From the NCBI GenBank assembly GCA_022729855.1, contig DZBG01000004.1:1-64000 (forward strand): DNA of 64,000 nt. The letters run 5' to 3'. Shown here in pieces: positions 16,132-23,527 of this stretch. The stretch is from Bdellovibrio sp. (lineage in GTDB: Bacteria > Bdellovibrionota > Bacteriovoracia > Bacteriovoracales > Bacteriovoracaceae). The position numbers and the translations under genes are program-made. The notes beneath the pieces were generated by a model. The model searched no databases, was not told the DNA's origin, and saw only the letters and a program-made list of their open reading frames with translations. How positions within the stretch are numbered: position 1 is the first letter of the stretch; each line of letters begins with the position of its first letter.

Positions 16132-17195
16132 TATTTATGTCCTCCGGTTACAAACGCTTTTTTAGTTAATGTAGTGTTATAAAATTTTCCGCGAATATCT
16201 ACAAAAAAGACTTCATCTTTTGGGAAGTTCGCAATTTCTACTTGAGCAAAGGCAATTCCTTGATTCAGAACCACTGACATGGTGCCACTAGTGACTGTTC
16301 CAATTGGTTTGTGATCAGAATTGACAATTTTATAACCTTCGCGAGGAATGCCTTTTTCAACGAGAAGCTTAACAAGTTTGTATTTAGGCTTCGTTTCTGC
16401 GAGTGCATTCTTTCCAATAAAGCTTTTTTTATTTAGTTTTACCGTCCAACCAAGCGCAGCATCTAGGGGAGTGACTGAATCACTAAGCTCATGGCCATAA
16501 AGTGGGTAACAAACTTCAAGGCGGAGGACATCACGAGCGGCAAGACCACAAGGAGTTACTTTTCTCTCCATGAAATCATTCCACAATTTTTTAATTTCTT
16601 CATGAGTGCCAAAAACTTCAAATCCATCCTCACCTGTGTAGCCAGTTCTGGCAAAAATGAATTTTCCCATTTCTGCTACTGAGTAATACTCCATGGCCGG
16701 TAGATCTTTAAAAATATCTCTTAAAATTTCTTCTGACTTCGGCCCTTGTATGGCAAGAAGTGAAAAATCATTTGAGCGATTGACGAGTGAACATTTAAAC
16801 CCTGAATGCTTTGATTGCATCCAAGAGAAATCCTTTTCAATATTTGAAGCATTCACACAAATCATGATTCTGTTTTCAGCGAGCTTATAAACAATTAAGT
16901 CATCAACTACTGTTCCGTCTTCACGGCACAGAGGAGAATAGATAGCTTTTCCAATAGGAGCAGTCGCAATATCGTTAGTTACCAGTTGATCAACAAAATC
17001 AACGGCGTCGGTACCTTCAATAAAAAACTCACCCATATGTGAAACATCAAAAACACCTACATTGTTTCTCACAGCAAGTGCTTCATCTTTTACCGATGTA
17101 TACTGAACAGGCATTTTCCAACCAGCAAAAGGAACAAGTTTAGCGCCAAGTTTTTGGTGCTCACTAAAAAGAGAAGTTCTAAAAAGTTCAGTCAT
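16131..17195 (-). CDS. gcvT: Glycine cleavage system aminomethyltransferase (T protein)
   Basis: The 354-residue product matches GcvT: an N-terminal FAGWKMPVQYTSVKDEALAVRN, GVFDVSHMGEFFIEG, the core segment GYTGEDGFEVF and the C-terminal barrel with GKNAL and IGTVTSGTMS. It moves the methylene group from the H-protein-bound glycine remnant to tetrahydrofolate, releasing ammonia. The length is near the usual ~364. It lies 11 bp after folD, which uses the methylene-tetrahydrofolate product, and overlaps gcvH. This grouping indicates a one-carbon supply operon. The related YgfZ family is excluded by the close fit of the whole chain. Confidence 0.96.
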   Translation of the reverse strand: MTELFRTSLFSEHQKLGAKLVPFAGWKMPVQYTSVKDEALAVRNNVGVFDVSHMGEFFIEGTDAVDFVDQLVTNDIATAPIGKAIYSPLCREDGTVVDDLIVYKLAENRIMICVNASNIEKDFSWMQSKHSGFKCSLVNRSNDFSLLAIQGPKSEEILRDIFKDLPAMEYYSVAEMGKFIFARTGYTGEDGFEVFGTHEEIKKLWNDFMERKVTPCGLAARDVLRLEVCYPLYGHELSDSVTPLDAALGWTVKLNKKSFIGKNALAETKPKYKLVKLLVEKGIPREGYKIVNSDHKPIGTVTSGTMSVVLNQGIAFAQVEIANFPKDEVFFVDIRGKFYNTTLTKKAFVTGGHK

Positions 17196-17206
17196 GATTT
17201 ATGTCC

Positions 17207-18064
17207 TTAAGATTTTTTTTCAGTAGCGAGAATAAGGTTTTCAACTAATGAGATCACTGTCATAGGTCCCACTCCACCAGGGACAGGAGAAATAGCAGCG
17301 ACAAGAGGGGAAACTTCATCAAATTTAACGTCCCCTACGAGTTTCCCATCGAGAGTATTCATTCCCACATCAATAATCACAGTTTTTCTTTGAGGGTTGA
17401 TATGCGAAACAGTAATTAACTCTGCTCTCCCAACGGCCGAGATAATAATATCTGCAGACTTAGTCAGTTCAACGAGGTTTTCAGTTTTTGAGTGGGCCAG
17501 AGTTACAGTGGCGTCTCTGTTAGAGAGAAGCATTGAGATAGGTTTCCCAACAATCAAACTTCTTCCGATGACAACAGCGTGTTTTCCTTTAAGAGGAATT
17601 TGATAGAAATCAAGCAGTCCAATAATCCCTTTCGGTGTACAAGGAAGAAGATGGTTTGTTTGGTATGAACCTTCATAAAGCCATTGAGTATTTTTACTAT
17701 GAAATCCATCGATATCTTTTTCTGGATTTACTAAATTGGTAATTCGAAGAGTTTTAAGTTCTGGAGACACAGGAAGTTGAATAATAATTCCAGTCACTGC
17801 AGGATCATTATTTAGTTTTTCGATATGCTTTAAAAATTCATCTTTGGTAATTTTATCGTCAAGTTGGTCGAGCTCAAATTTGGCCCCCACCATTTCGCAG
17901 ATACGTTTTTTATTTTTAATATAGGTAAGGCTCGCTGGATTGTTTCCAACAAGGACCACTTTCATAAAAGGAGTGCGTCCATTTTGAATAAGAGTCTGAC
18001 AACGCTTAGTTAAGTCCGCAATTTTCTGATCAACTAATGGCTGAGCTTTTAAGAGTGTCGTCAT
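17207..18064 (-). CDS. folD: Methylenetetrahydrofolate dehydrogenase/cyclohydrolase FolD
   Basis: A 285-residue bifunctional enzyme. The active-site lysine lies in the SLTYIKNKKRICEMVG motif, GIIIQLPVSPEL follows, then EKDIDGFHSKN, the nucleotide-binding GRSLIVGKPISMLL and the C-terminal PVPGGVGPMT. It interconverts methylene-, methenyl- and formyl-tetrahydrofolate with NADP. One family detail differs: the common GRSxIVGxP is intact, but the LPLP of many members is LPVSP here. It is the first gene of the folD-gcvT-gcvH unit; AAAGGA precedes the start. Confidence 0.96.
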   Translation of the reverse strand: MTTLLKAQPLVDQKIADLTKRCQTLIQNGRTPFMKVVLVGNNPASLTYIKNKKRICEMVGAKFELDQLDDKITKDEFLKHIEKLNNDPAVTGIIIQLPVSPELKTLRITNLVNPEKDIDGFHSKNTQWLYEGSYQTNHLLPCTPKGIIGLLDFYQIPLKGKHAVVIGRSLIVGKPISMLLSNRDATVTLAHSKTENLVELTKSADIIISAVGRAELITVSHINPQRKTVIIDVGMNTLDGKLVGDVKFDEVSPLVAAISPVPGGVGPMTVISLVENLILATEKKS

Positions 18065-18128
18065 ATCAAATTCCTTTGAAATTACTATAAGATGGCGCCG
18101 ACAAAAAGTCCTTCCTTATTTCTCATTG

Positions 18129-18326
18129 ATGCGGTATCACCACAGGATGAAAGCAAAATTTTATATTGGCCTTGGAATGCAAATTTTTGGTCTAACAGCA
18201 GTTGGGCTTTGTTTTATTTCTGGTATTAGAAATGGGGATTATGGACAGTTTGAGCTCGCTCAATTAGTTTTTGGATCTTTTGTCTTTTATGCTGGAAACT
18301 ACCTTAAAGGTCGCGCAAGTAATTAA
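18129..18326 (+). CDS. Small two-helix membrane protein, unknown
   Basis: A 65-residue hydrophobic protein with two predicted membrane helices (about residues 12-30 and 40-58) and a short basic tail (LKGRASN). It is not a recognised family. The ATG at 18129 lacks a clear ribosome-binding site, and an inner ATG at 18147 gives a 59-residue form; both are possible. It stands alone between divergent folD and the protease gene. Amino acid composition and intact reading frame are the only support. Confidence 0.45.
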   Translation: MRYHHRMKAKFYIGLGMQIFGLTAVGLCFISGIRNGDYGQFELAQLVFGSFVFYAGNYLKGRASN

Positions 18327-18379
18327 TATCTTATAAGGCTGACTAGTTCTTAAACGGCCTTAGTAAATTCTACTCCCAA

Positions 18380-18395
18380 TGGCATTACTCCTGCT
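18380..18395 (+). promoter_or_regulatory. Sigma-54-like promoter for the metalloprotease gene
   Basis: TGGCAT and CTGCT have the GG-10 bases-GC spacing of the -24/-12 consensus, with one substitution in each half. The start site would fall near 18406, leaving a 28-base leader with GGGGAGAT before the ATG at 18434. A sigma-70 -10-like TATACT at 18405-18410 is a rival reading. Confidence 0.45.
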
Positions 18396-18433
18396 TCGTT
18401 GAACTATACTTTAAGTTCATCGGGGAGATATTT

Positions 18434-19504
18434 ATGTCTAAGTTTTTCATCATTACCTTAAGTTTGTTGTTTGCCTTAAGCTCTTTGGCACAAACAACCT
18501 CTGCTCCCAAAAAACGATCATCGATTTTTCAGTTTGATAAAGATATTTCCAAAATTTTTACAAAGAAAAAGAAAGCCCCAAAGAAAACAAAATCCAAAAA
18601 AATAGCCCAAACAACTCCTGCTTCCACTCCAAAAAAAGAAGTAGCAGTCCCTCCCAAAGTAGTGATTGCTCCTTTGAATGATAATATGGCCGTTTCCTCA
18701 ATGCCAAAATTTTATAAAAAAAGATCTCAAGCAATTTTTAATATTGGTCTTATTTATTATGGGGATTTGTATACGGATGAAAACTTTTCAAAGGTACAAG
18801 ATCTTCTAGAGAAACGATTCGAACTTGCGACCAATGGAGAACTTAAGCTGAATGTCATTTTTAGAGCCATTCTCCCATTTAAAAACCAAATCAAAGATCT
18901 CCCTGACTATAAGTTTGAACAAATTGTTCAGAAAGAGCCGGTTTTAATTACTGAGCCTGTGACTGATATGGATAAGCTTCAACGAATTTGGTATGCGGAA
19001 AATAAAGGAATGAGCGTAGTAAATGAAGTTTATCAAGAAGCAAAAACACATAATCTTTATGGAAAAGATTTTTCTAAATTAGATGCTCTGGCCGTAGTAA
19101 CTGGAGCTCAGTTTGAAGGTCTTGGTTTTGCTTCGGGACGAGTTGCCATTACTGAAAATCCAATGGAAATTGCGTATGGTCATAAATATGGACGAACAGA
19201 AATTCAAAGTGATGCAAAAGTTGTTGATGAACTTCTTCATGAACTTGGACACAGTCTTTCACTAGGTCATGCTACAGAACAGTGTTTTGCTAATGGTATT
19301 GACTACAAAGAGACACAGGCTTGTTGTGCTTTGGCCGAAAATAAAAATGATGTTCTTAGTTATTGCCGACAAAGAGATATGGTTAATGAAAATTTCTTTT
19401 ATGGTTTTGAGGCCTGTAATATGAAGACTATTCGAGAAAAAATTATTCCCGCCATGTTAAAAGGTGGAGAATGGGAACTCAAAGATGTTGCTAAATGTGA
19501 ATAG
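18434..19504 (+). CDS. Secreted metzincin-like zinc protease
   Basis: A 356-residue exported protein. Residues 1-19 are a Sec signal peptide (ending LSSLA), followed by a Lys/Pro/Thr-rich linker (residues 25-75) and a C-terminal peptidase domain. The zinc site is HELGHSLSLGH (H269, E270, H273, H279), the H-E-x2-H-x5-H spacing of metzincins, but the usual Gly at the eighth place is Ser. The expected Met-turn place has VLSYC (307-311), Leu instead of Met. Six or more Cys in the tail suggest disulfides. It probably cuts proteins in the periplasm, outside the cell or in prey; the substrate is unknown. A sigma-54-like promoter lies upstream. Archaemetzincin-like or M10/M12-like placement is uncertain. 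Confidence 0.75.
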   Translation: MSKFFIITLSLLFALSSLAQTTSAPKKRSSIFQFDKDISKIFTKKKKAPKKTKSKKIAQTTPASTPKKEVAVPPKVVIAPLNDNMAVSSMPKFYKKRSQAIFNIGLIYYGDLYTDENFSKVQDLLEKRFELATNGELKLNVIFRAILPFKNQIKDLPDYKFEQIVQKEPVLITEPVTDMDKLQRIWYAENKGMSVVNEVYQEAKTHNLYGKDFSKLDALAVVTGAQFEGLGFASGRVAITENPMEIAYGHKYGRTEIQSDAKVVDELLHELGHSLSLGHATEQCFANGIDYKETQACCALAENKNDVLSYCRQRDMVNENFFYGFEACNMKTIREKIIPAMLKGGEWELKDVAKCE

Positions 19505-19522
19505 AATATTCTAGACCGATGC

Positions 19523-19543
19523 CCATTCTCATCTATAGAATGG
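19523..19543 (+). promoter_or_regulatory. Small hairpin at the ruvC ribosome-binding site
   Basis: CCATTCT and AGAATGG form a 7-bp stem with a 7-base loop; the 3' arm overlaps the GGAAG ribosome-binding site of ruvC (start 19548). It also might be the weak end of the protease transcript. Confidence 0.3.
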
Positions 19544-19547
19544 AAGT

Positions 19548-20120
19548 ATGATTGTACTCGCTATCGATCCTGGTTCTGTGACAGCTGGCTATGCTTTACT
19601 TGAAAAGCAAGGTCGTCATGTGCGATATATCACTTCTGGCATTATGAAATTTGATGCAAAAAAAGAATTCCTTCTTCGTGTGAAAGATATCGTCACACAA
19701 ACTCAAAGCTTAGTTGACCTTCACCAACCTGATCAAATTGCTCTTGAGTCATTAATCTTTGTTAAAAGTCCAACGGCCCTCATTAAGCTAGCTCAGTCAC
19801 GTGGAGCGATGCTTGGGGTGCTTTCTCAAAACTATGAAGGAAAAATATTTGAATATTCTCCCAATTTAGTAAAATCAACGGTGGTAGGACATGGACATGC
19901 TGATAAAGAAGGTGTTCAAAAGTTTCTTCAAACCTATTTAGGTCTCAGTGATTTTAAAACTCACGATGAATCTGATGCCATTGCGATTGCTCTTTGCCAT
20001 ATTCTCCAAAATCAAAATATCAGTTTGGCCACCGCTCTTGCTAAAGAAGGGCGTGGAAAATCTAAAGGCAGAGGGCTTGCTGCTTCTCTGGCCCATAAAG
20101 TTAAAGGAAAACAATTATGA
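19548..20120 (+). CDS. ruvC: Holliday junction resolvase RuvC
   Basis: A 190-residue endonuclease with the acidic active-site residues D7 (AIDPGS), E67 (LESLIF), D140 and D143 (HDESDA), matching the four-residue set of the family. It cuts four-way junctions symmetrically as a dimer. The C-terminal 25 residues are Lys/Arg/Gly-rich. It is the first gene of ruvC-ruvA-ruvB; its stop overlaps the ruvA start (ATGA). The usual length is about 173, so a short basic tail is the only extension. Confidence 0.96.
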   Translation: MIVLAIDPGSVTAGYALLEKQGRHVRYITSGIMKFDAKKEFLLRVKDIVTQTQSLVDLHQPDQIALESLIFVKSPTALIKLAQSRGAMLGVLSQNYEGKIFEYSPNLVKSTVVGHGHADKEGVQKFLQTYLGLSDFKTHDESDAIAIALCHILQNQNISLATALAKEGRGKSKGRGLAASLAHKVKGKQL

Positions 20121-20740
20121 TTGGTTATCTTCAAGGTACGGTCATCTATAGTGAAACTCAGATGAGTATTATTCACACAGCATCTGGAATCGGTTATCAA
20201 GTGAACATGTCTCAACCATTAGTTCCAGGGAAACAAGTAGAAGTTTTTATATCTCATATCATTCGTGAGCAGTCTCAGGATCTTTATGGGTTTATCTCTA
20301 TTGAAGACAAACTTTTTTTTGAACTTTTACTTGATGTGAATGGCGTGGGACCTAAAAGTGCTTTCAATCTCGTCGCTAGCCTTGGTGTTCAGCAAATTAT
20401 TCAGGCGATTACTTTTGAGAACGCAAATATTTTAAAATCTGCTCCAGGAGTAGGAAAGAAGAGTGCTGATCAGATTATTCTTTCTTTAAAAGATAAAATT
20501 CAAAAAATGAATTTAGGTTTCTCATCTATCGCTCCTCAAACAGAAGTAAAGAAAACGAATACTAAAGAAGATCCTAAAACAAAAATGGATCCGGCTTTAT
20601 TTAAAGATACCTTATCTGCTTTAGTGGAGCTGGGGTTTAAGGATCAAGATGTTCTTCCACTTATTCAAAAGCATCTTGTGAGTGAAACAACAAAAAAACC
20701 TGAAGAATTAGTCAGAATCATTTTAAAAGAAATAAGATAA
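20117..20740 (+). CDS. ruvA: Holliday junction branch migration subunit RuvA
   Basis: The 207-residue product has the N-terminal OB-fold (MIGYLQGTVIY, ASGIGYQV), the paired helix-hairpin-helix region (LLDVNGVGPKSAFNLVASLG and LKSAPGVGKKSADQIILSLK) and, after a flexible Lys/Thr/Asp-rich linker, a C-terminal UBA-like domain (DTLSALVELGFKDQDV) that contacts RuvB. It forms a tetramer on the junction. It overlaps ruvC by 4 bp and lies 4 bp before ruvB, a compact operon. Confidence 0.97.
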   Translation: MIGYLQGTVIYSETQMSIIHTASGIGYQVNMSQPLVPGKQVEVFISHIIREQSQDLYGFISIEDKLFFELLLDVNGVGPKSAFNLVASLGVQQIIQAITFENANILKSAPGVGKKSADQIILSLKDKIQKMNLGFSSIAPQTEVKKTNTKEDPKTKMDPALFKDTLSALVELGFKDQDVLPLIQKHLVSETTKKPEELVRIILKEIR

Positions 20741-20744
20741 AACT

Positions 20745-21728
20745 ATGAATGAAGAAAGAATTTTAGGAACAGAAGGCAATATTAAAGAACGTGAGTATGA
20801 AGCTGGTCTTCGCCCTCAGTCTTTTAAAGAATATATCGGGCAAGAACGAGTCGTTCAAAATATTGAACTCATGGTTCATTCTGCAAAAGTTCGTAAAGCG
20901 GCCATGGATCATGTACTTCTCTCAGGTCCTCCAGGCCTTGGGAAAACATCTTTGGCGATGCTTATCGCAAAGGAAGTTGGTTCTGAGCTTCATCTGGTTT
21001 CAGGCCCGGGGATTGAGCGCAAGGGCGACCTCGCTGCGGTTCTAACGAATCTGAAAGCAGGGGATGTTCTTTTTATCGATGAAATTCATCGTATGCATAT
21101 TACGGTTGAAGAACTTTTATATTCAGCGATGGAAGATTTCCGCCTTGATATCTTAATTGGCCAGGGAGCTTCGGCCCGCACTATGCAAATTGATCTGGCC
21201 CCTTTTACTTTAATTGGAGCAACGACAAGAAGTGGACTCTTATCTAATCCCCTCCGTGATCGTTTCATGGCCCATTTAAATTTTGATTTTTATGCGCCGG
21301 CGACCTTAGCAGTGATTCTTGAAAATAATGCCAAGAAGATGGGTTTAAAGCTCATAGGGGATGCGAAATTTGAGATTGCTCGTCGATCGAGAGGAACGCC
21401 AAGAATTGCCAATCGTATTTTAAGACGAGTTCGTGACTTTGCCTTAGTGAAAGGTTCAATGGAAGTAGAAATGCTAGAAGTAAATTCAGCCTTAGAACTT
21501 TTAGATATTGATAATTTGGGTCTTGATAATATGGACCGTAAAATTTTAACTGTGATGAAAAATTATTATCAAGGTGGCCCTGTTGGTATTGAAGCCTTGA
21601 GTGCCACTTTGGGTGAAGATAAGCAAACGATAGAAGAAGTCTATGAGCCTTATCTTTTAAAAGAAGGCCTAATCCTGAGAACTCCCCGTGGGAGAGTTCT
21701 CTCGGAATTGGCGTTGAAGCATATTTAG
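20745..21728 (+). CDS. ruvB: Holliday junction helicase motor RuvB
   Basis: The 327-residue AAA+ ATPase begins with the typical LRPQSFKEYIGQ, has Walker A GPPGLGKTS (about residues 66-74), Walker B LFIDEIHR, sensor I IGATTR, sensor II RGTPRIANR and a C-terminal winged helix (GGPVGIEALSATLGED and LIRTPRGR-type ILRTPRGRV). Hexamers pump DNA through the RuvA-junction complex. It ends 8 bp from the convergent prepilin-like gene, without an obvious terminator between them. Confidence 0.98.
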   Translation: MNEERILGTEGNIKEREYEAGLRPQSFKEYIGQERVVQNIELMVHSAKVRKAAMDHVLLSGPPGLGKTSLAMLIAKEVGSELHLVSGPGIERKGDLAAVLTNLKAGDVLFIDEIHRMHITVEELLYSAMEDFRLDILIGQGASARTMQIDLAPFTLIGATTRSGLLSNPLRDRFMAHLNFDFYAPATLAVILENNAKKMGLKLIGDAKFEIARRSRGTPRIANRILRRVRDFALVKGSMEVEMLEVNSALELLDIDNLGLDNMDRKILTVMKNYYQGGPVGIEALSATLGEDKQTIEEVYEPYLLKEGLILRTPRGRVLSELALKHI

Positions 21729-21736
21729 ATTAGGAA

Positions 21737-23224
21737 CTAGGGGCTATTTACCGTTCCAAAGAGTACTGGGTCCGTTTTACAAGTTTTGGTGACTTCTCTA
21801 TAGGTTTTTCCAGAAGGACCACAGTTTCCTCCACCAGGATATCCCATTGCTTTTGCTTCGGTGGTTCCCATATCTTTATAAATTGTTGAGTCGCAGCCAG
21901 GGTCACATGGAGTTGCTGCTGGCGCTCCATTTCCTCCACTACAATAAACACAAGTCCTTTGGACTGTTCTTGGTATTGATTCAGTCGTAAGTGTATTATC
22001 AATATGTTTGTAGATTTTTATAGAAGTTCCTCCTGAGCCACCTCCGAATAAACACTTTGTCCCTGTCCAACTAAAGCCTGACATGCGTTCACAAATTTTT
22101 TGTGCTGTTTGATCAATAGTCTTTCTTGTCCATGAACCTGTTGAAGTGTCATAACCATCAGCGAATGAATAATCATCTACAGTTAAACCACCTGCAGCTG
22201 GTACCGCCCCACAAACAAGAGTTCCGTCACCTTTTACTTCTTTTACATATTGTCCTGATCCGCACTGACCATTTGGAATCGTTTTACAAACGGCTGTTCC
22301 ATTTGAATTAATTCCTTGTAAATATTGATTCACACCACAGGTTGATGTTGAGCAATCAAAACTGCCATCAGGTCTAGAAAAAAGAACGGTGTTAATAGGA
22401 TACGATGGGATAACAACACAAGCGAGAGCTCCACCTGTTAATATTTTAAGATAACTTCCGGCCGTACAACCGGTGACTAGATCTGAGCATATTGGTGAGC
22501 CGCTAGCATCGATTCCATTAATAAATTTTCCAGCGGGACATGAGAGAGCATTAAGAGCAGCTTGGCATCTGATTCGTAATGTTCCACCGGATGTACTTAT
22601 TTCTTTATAGGCCTGATTGGGCCCACAGATATCTGCTGGGTCTCCAACGACGTCATGATAACATTCACCGGAAACTGCATCGTAGCGAGCTGTATTCCCC
22701 TGACAAGCTTTTTGAACAGCCGTTGAGATCATGCTATCTGTGTCACTGAAGCAGCTTGTGATATTTCCTGAGTCAACAACGGCCTTGAGTGGGATTCGTT
22801 TGGTGATAGATTTTGATCCATAAACGACATCATTATTTCTTGTGATCCCAAAAACTAAATTGGTGTCGGTTCCAACTGTTTCAGTTTGCATAGATGAAAT
22901 CGTGAAGGTTCCATTTCCATAAACCGTGCCTGGGACGTACTTAGTGATTAATGGTGGGCCCACTCTTCTAATTCCTGAAATCGCTGCCCCGTTTGCAGGA
23001 GTTCCGGAAGGGATAGAAGCATTACAGTTATCCTTGTCTGATAAGATGTAAGCAACGTCATTGAGCATGAGGTTTATTTCATTATTACTTTCTGTAGTCT
23101 TAGTGACACGATTGGCATTCTGACTAAGCTTTGCAATAGTCAGGGCCAATCCACCTGCAAGACCAGCAGCAATGAGTACTTCAACTAAACCGAATCCAAG
23201 CATATTTCTAAGAATTTTTTTCAT
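21737..23224 (-). CDS. Prepilin-like protein with Cys-rich fibre repeats
   Basis: A 495-residue protein with a class III (prepilin) signal: ten-residue leader MKKILRNMLG, then FGLVEVLIAAGLAGG with Glu at mature position 5, followed by the hydrophobic helix. Residues 28-200 resemble a minor pilin domain. From about 227 to 340 there are four or five copies of a Cys/Gly repeat of the form C-x2-G-x-[YF]-...-G-x3-C. The C-terminal 150 residues are Gly/Ser/Cys-rich with no known domain. I start at ATG 23224 to fit the signal. The first ~80 residues are almost the same as in the divergent gene at 23528, but their codons differ widely. Likely displayed outside the cell as a minor pilin or pseudopilin; its binding target is unknown. 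Confidence 0.75.
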   Translation of the reverse strand: MKKILRNMLGFGLVEVLIAAGLAGGLALTIAKLSQNANRVTKTTESNNEINLMLNDVAYILSDKDNCNASIPSGTPANGAAISGIRRVGPPLITKYVPGTVYGNGTFTISSMQTETVGTDTNLVFGITRNNDVVYGSKSITKRIPLKAVVDSGNITSCFSDTDSMISTAVQKACQGNTARYDAVSGECYHDVVGDPADICGPNQAYKEISTSGGTLRIRCQAALNALSCPAGKFINGIDASGSPICSDLVTGCTAGSYLKILTGGALACVVIPSYPINTVLFSRPDGSFDCSTSTCGVNQYLQGINSNGTAVCKTIPNGQCGSGQYVKEVKGDGTLVCGAVPAAGGLTVDDYSFADGYDTSTGSWTRKTIDQTAQKICERMSGFSWTGTKCLFGGGSGGTSIKIYKHIDNTLTTESIPRTVQRTCVYCSGGNGAPAATPCDPGCDSTIYKDMGTTEAKAMGYPGGGNCGPSGKTYREVTKTCKTDPVLFGTVNSP

Positions 23225-23527
23225 CAGTAAACTATAAATCAAATGCGCTTATTCTTGGCCGGTCGGGAATATTAAAGTGAGGCACCCTAAGTGCCCCGCA
23301 AGTTTAATAGCAACTTGCTTAACAGAATCTTAACATCGGCTTAACTTCGTTTTTGCTCTAAGAAGGTAAAAAATTACATACTTAAGAAAGCTTTTCTGAT
23401 GAGAAATAACAGACATTTATGCGACCAATTCTAAAGATTTAAGACTAAAAAATGAGATTTTAGAGCATCAAAACCAGTGTTTGCAGTCTTAACAATTAGA
23501 TTTTCAAATCCCTGCTAAATTTTCTAT
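23225..23527. other. 303-bp divergent control region of the prepilin/fibre pair
   Basis: This AT-rich gap has no open frame worth calling. It holds a palindrome at 23281-23295, and on the plus strand TTGCAG near 23482 followed by a poor -10. Neither flanking start has a clear Shine-Dalgarno. It must hold both promoters and is the natural place for coordinated or alternate control. Confidence 0.6.
23281..23295. promoter_or_regulatory. GGCAC/GTGCC palindrome, sigma-54-like on both strands
   Basis: GGCACCCTAAGTGCC has 5-bp inverted arms and GG-10 bases-GC spacing on either strand. On the minus strand it would start RNA about 45 bases before the gene ending at 23224; on the plus strand the leader would be about 220 bases. 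It may instead be an operator or hairpin. Confidence 0.35.
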
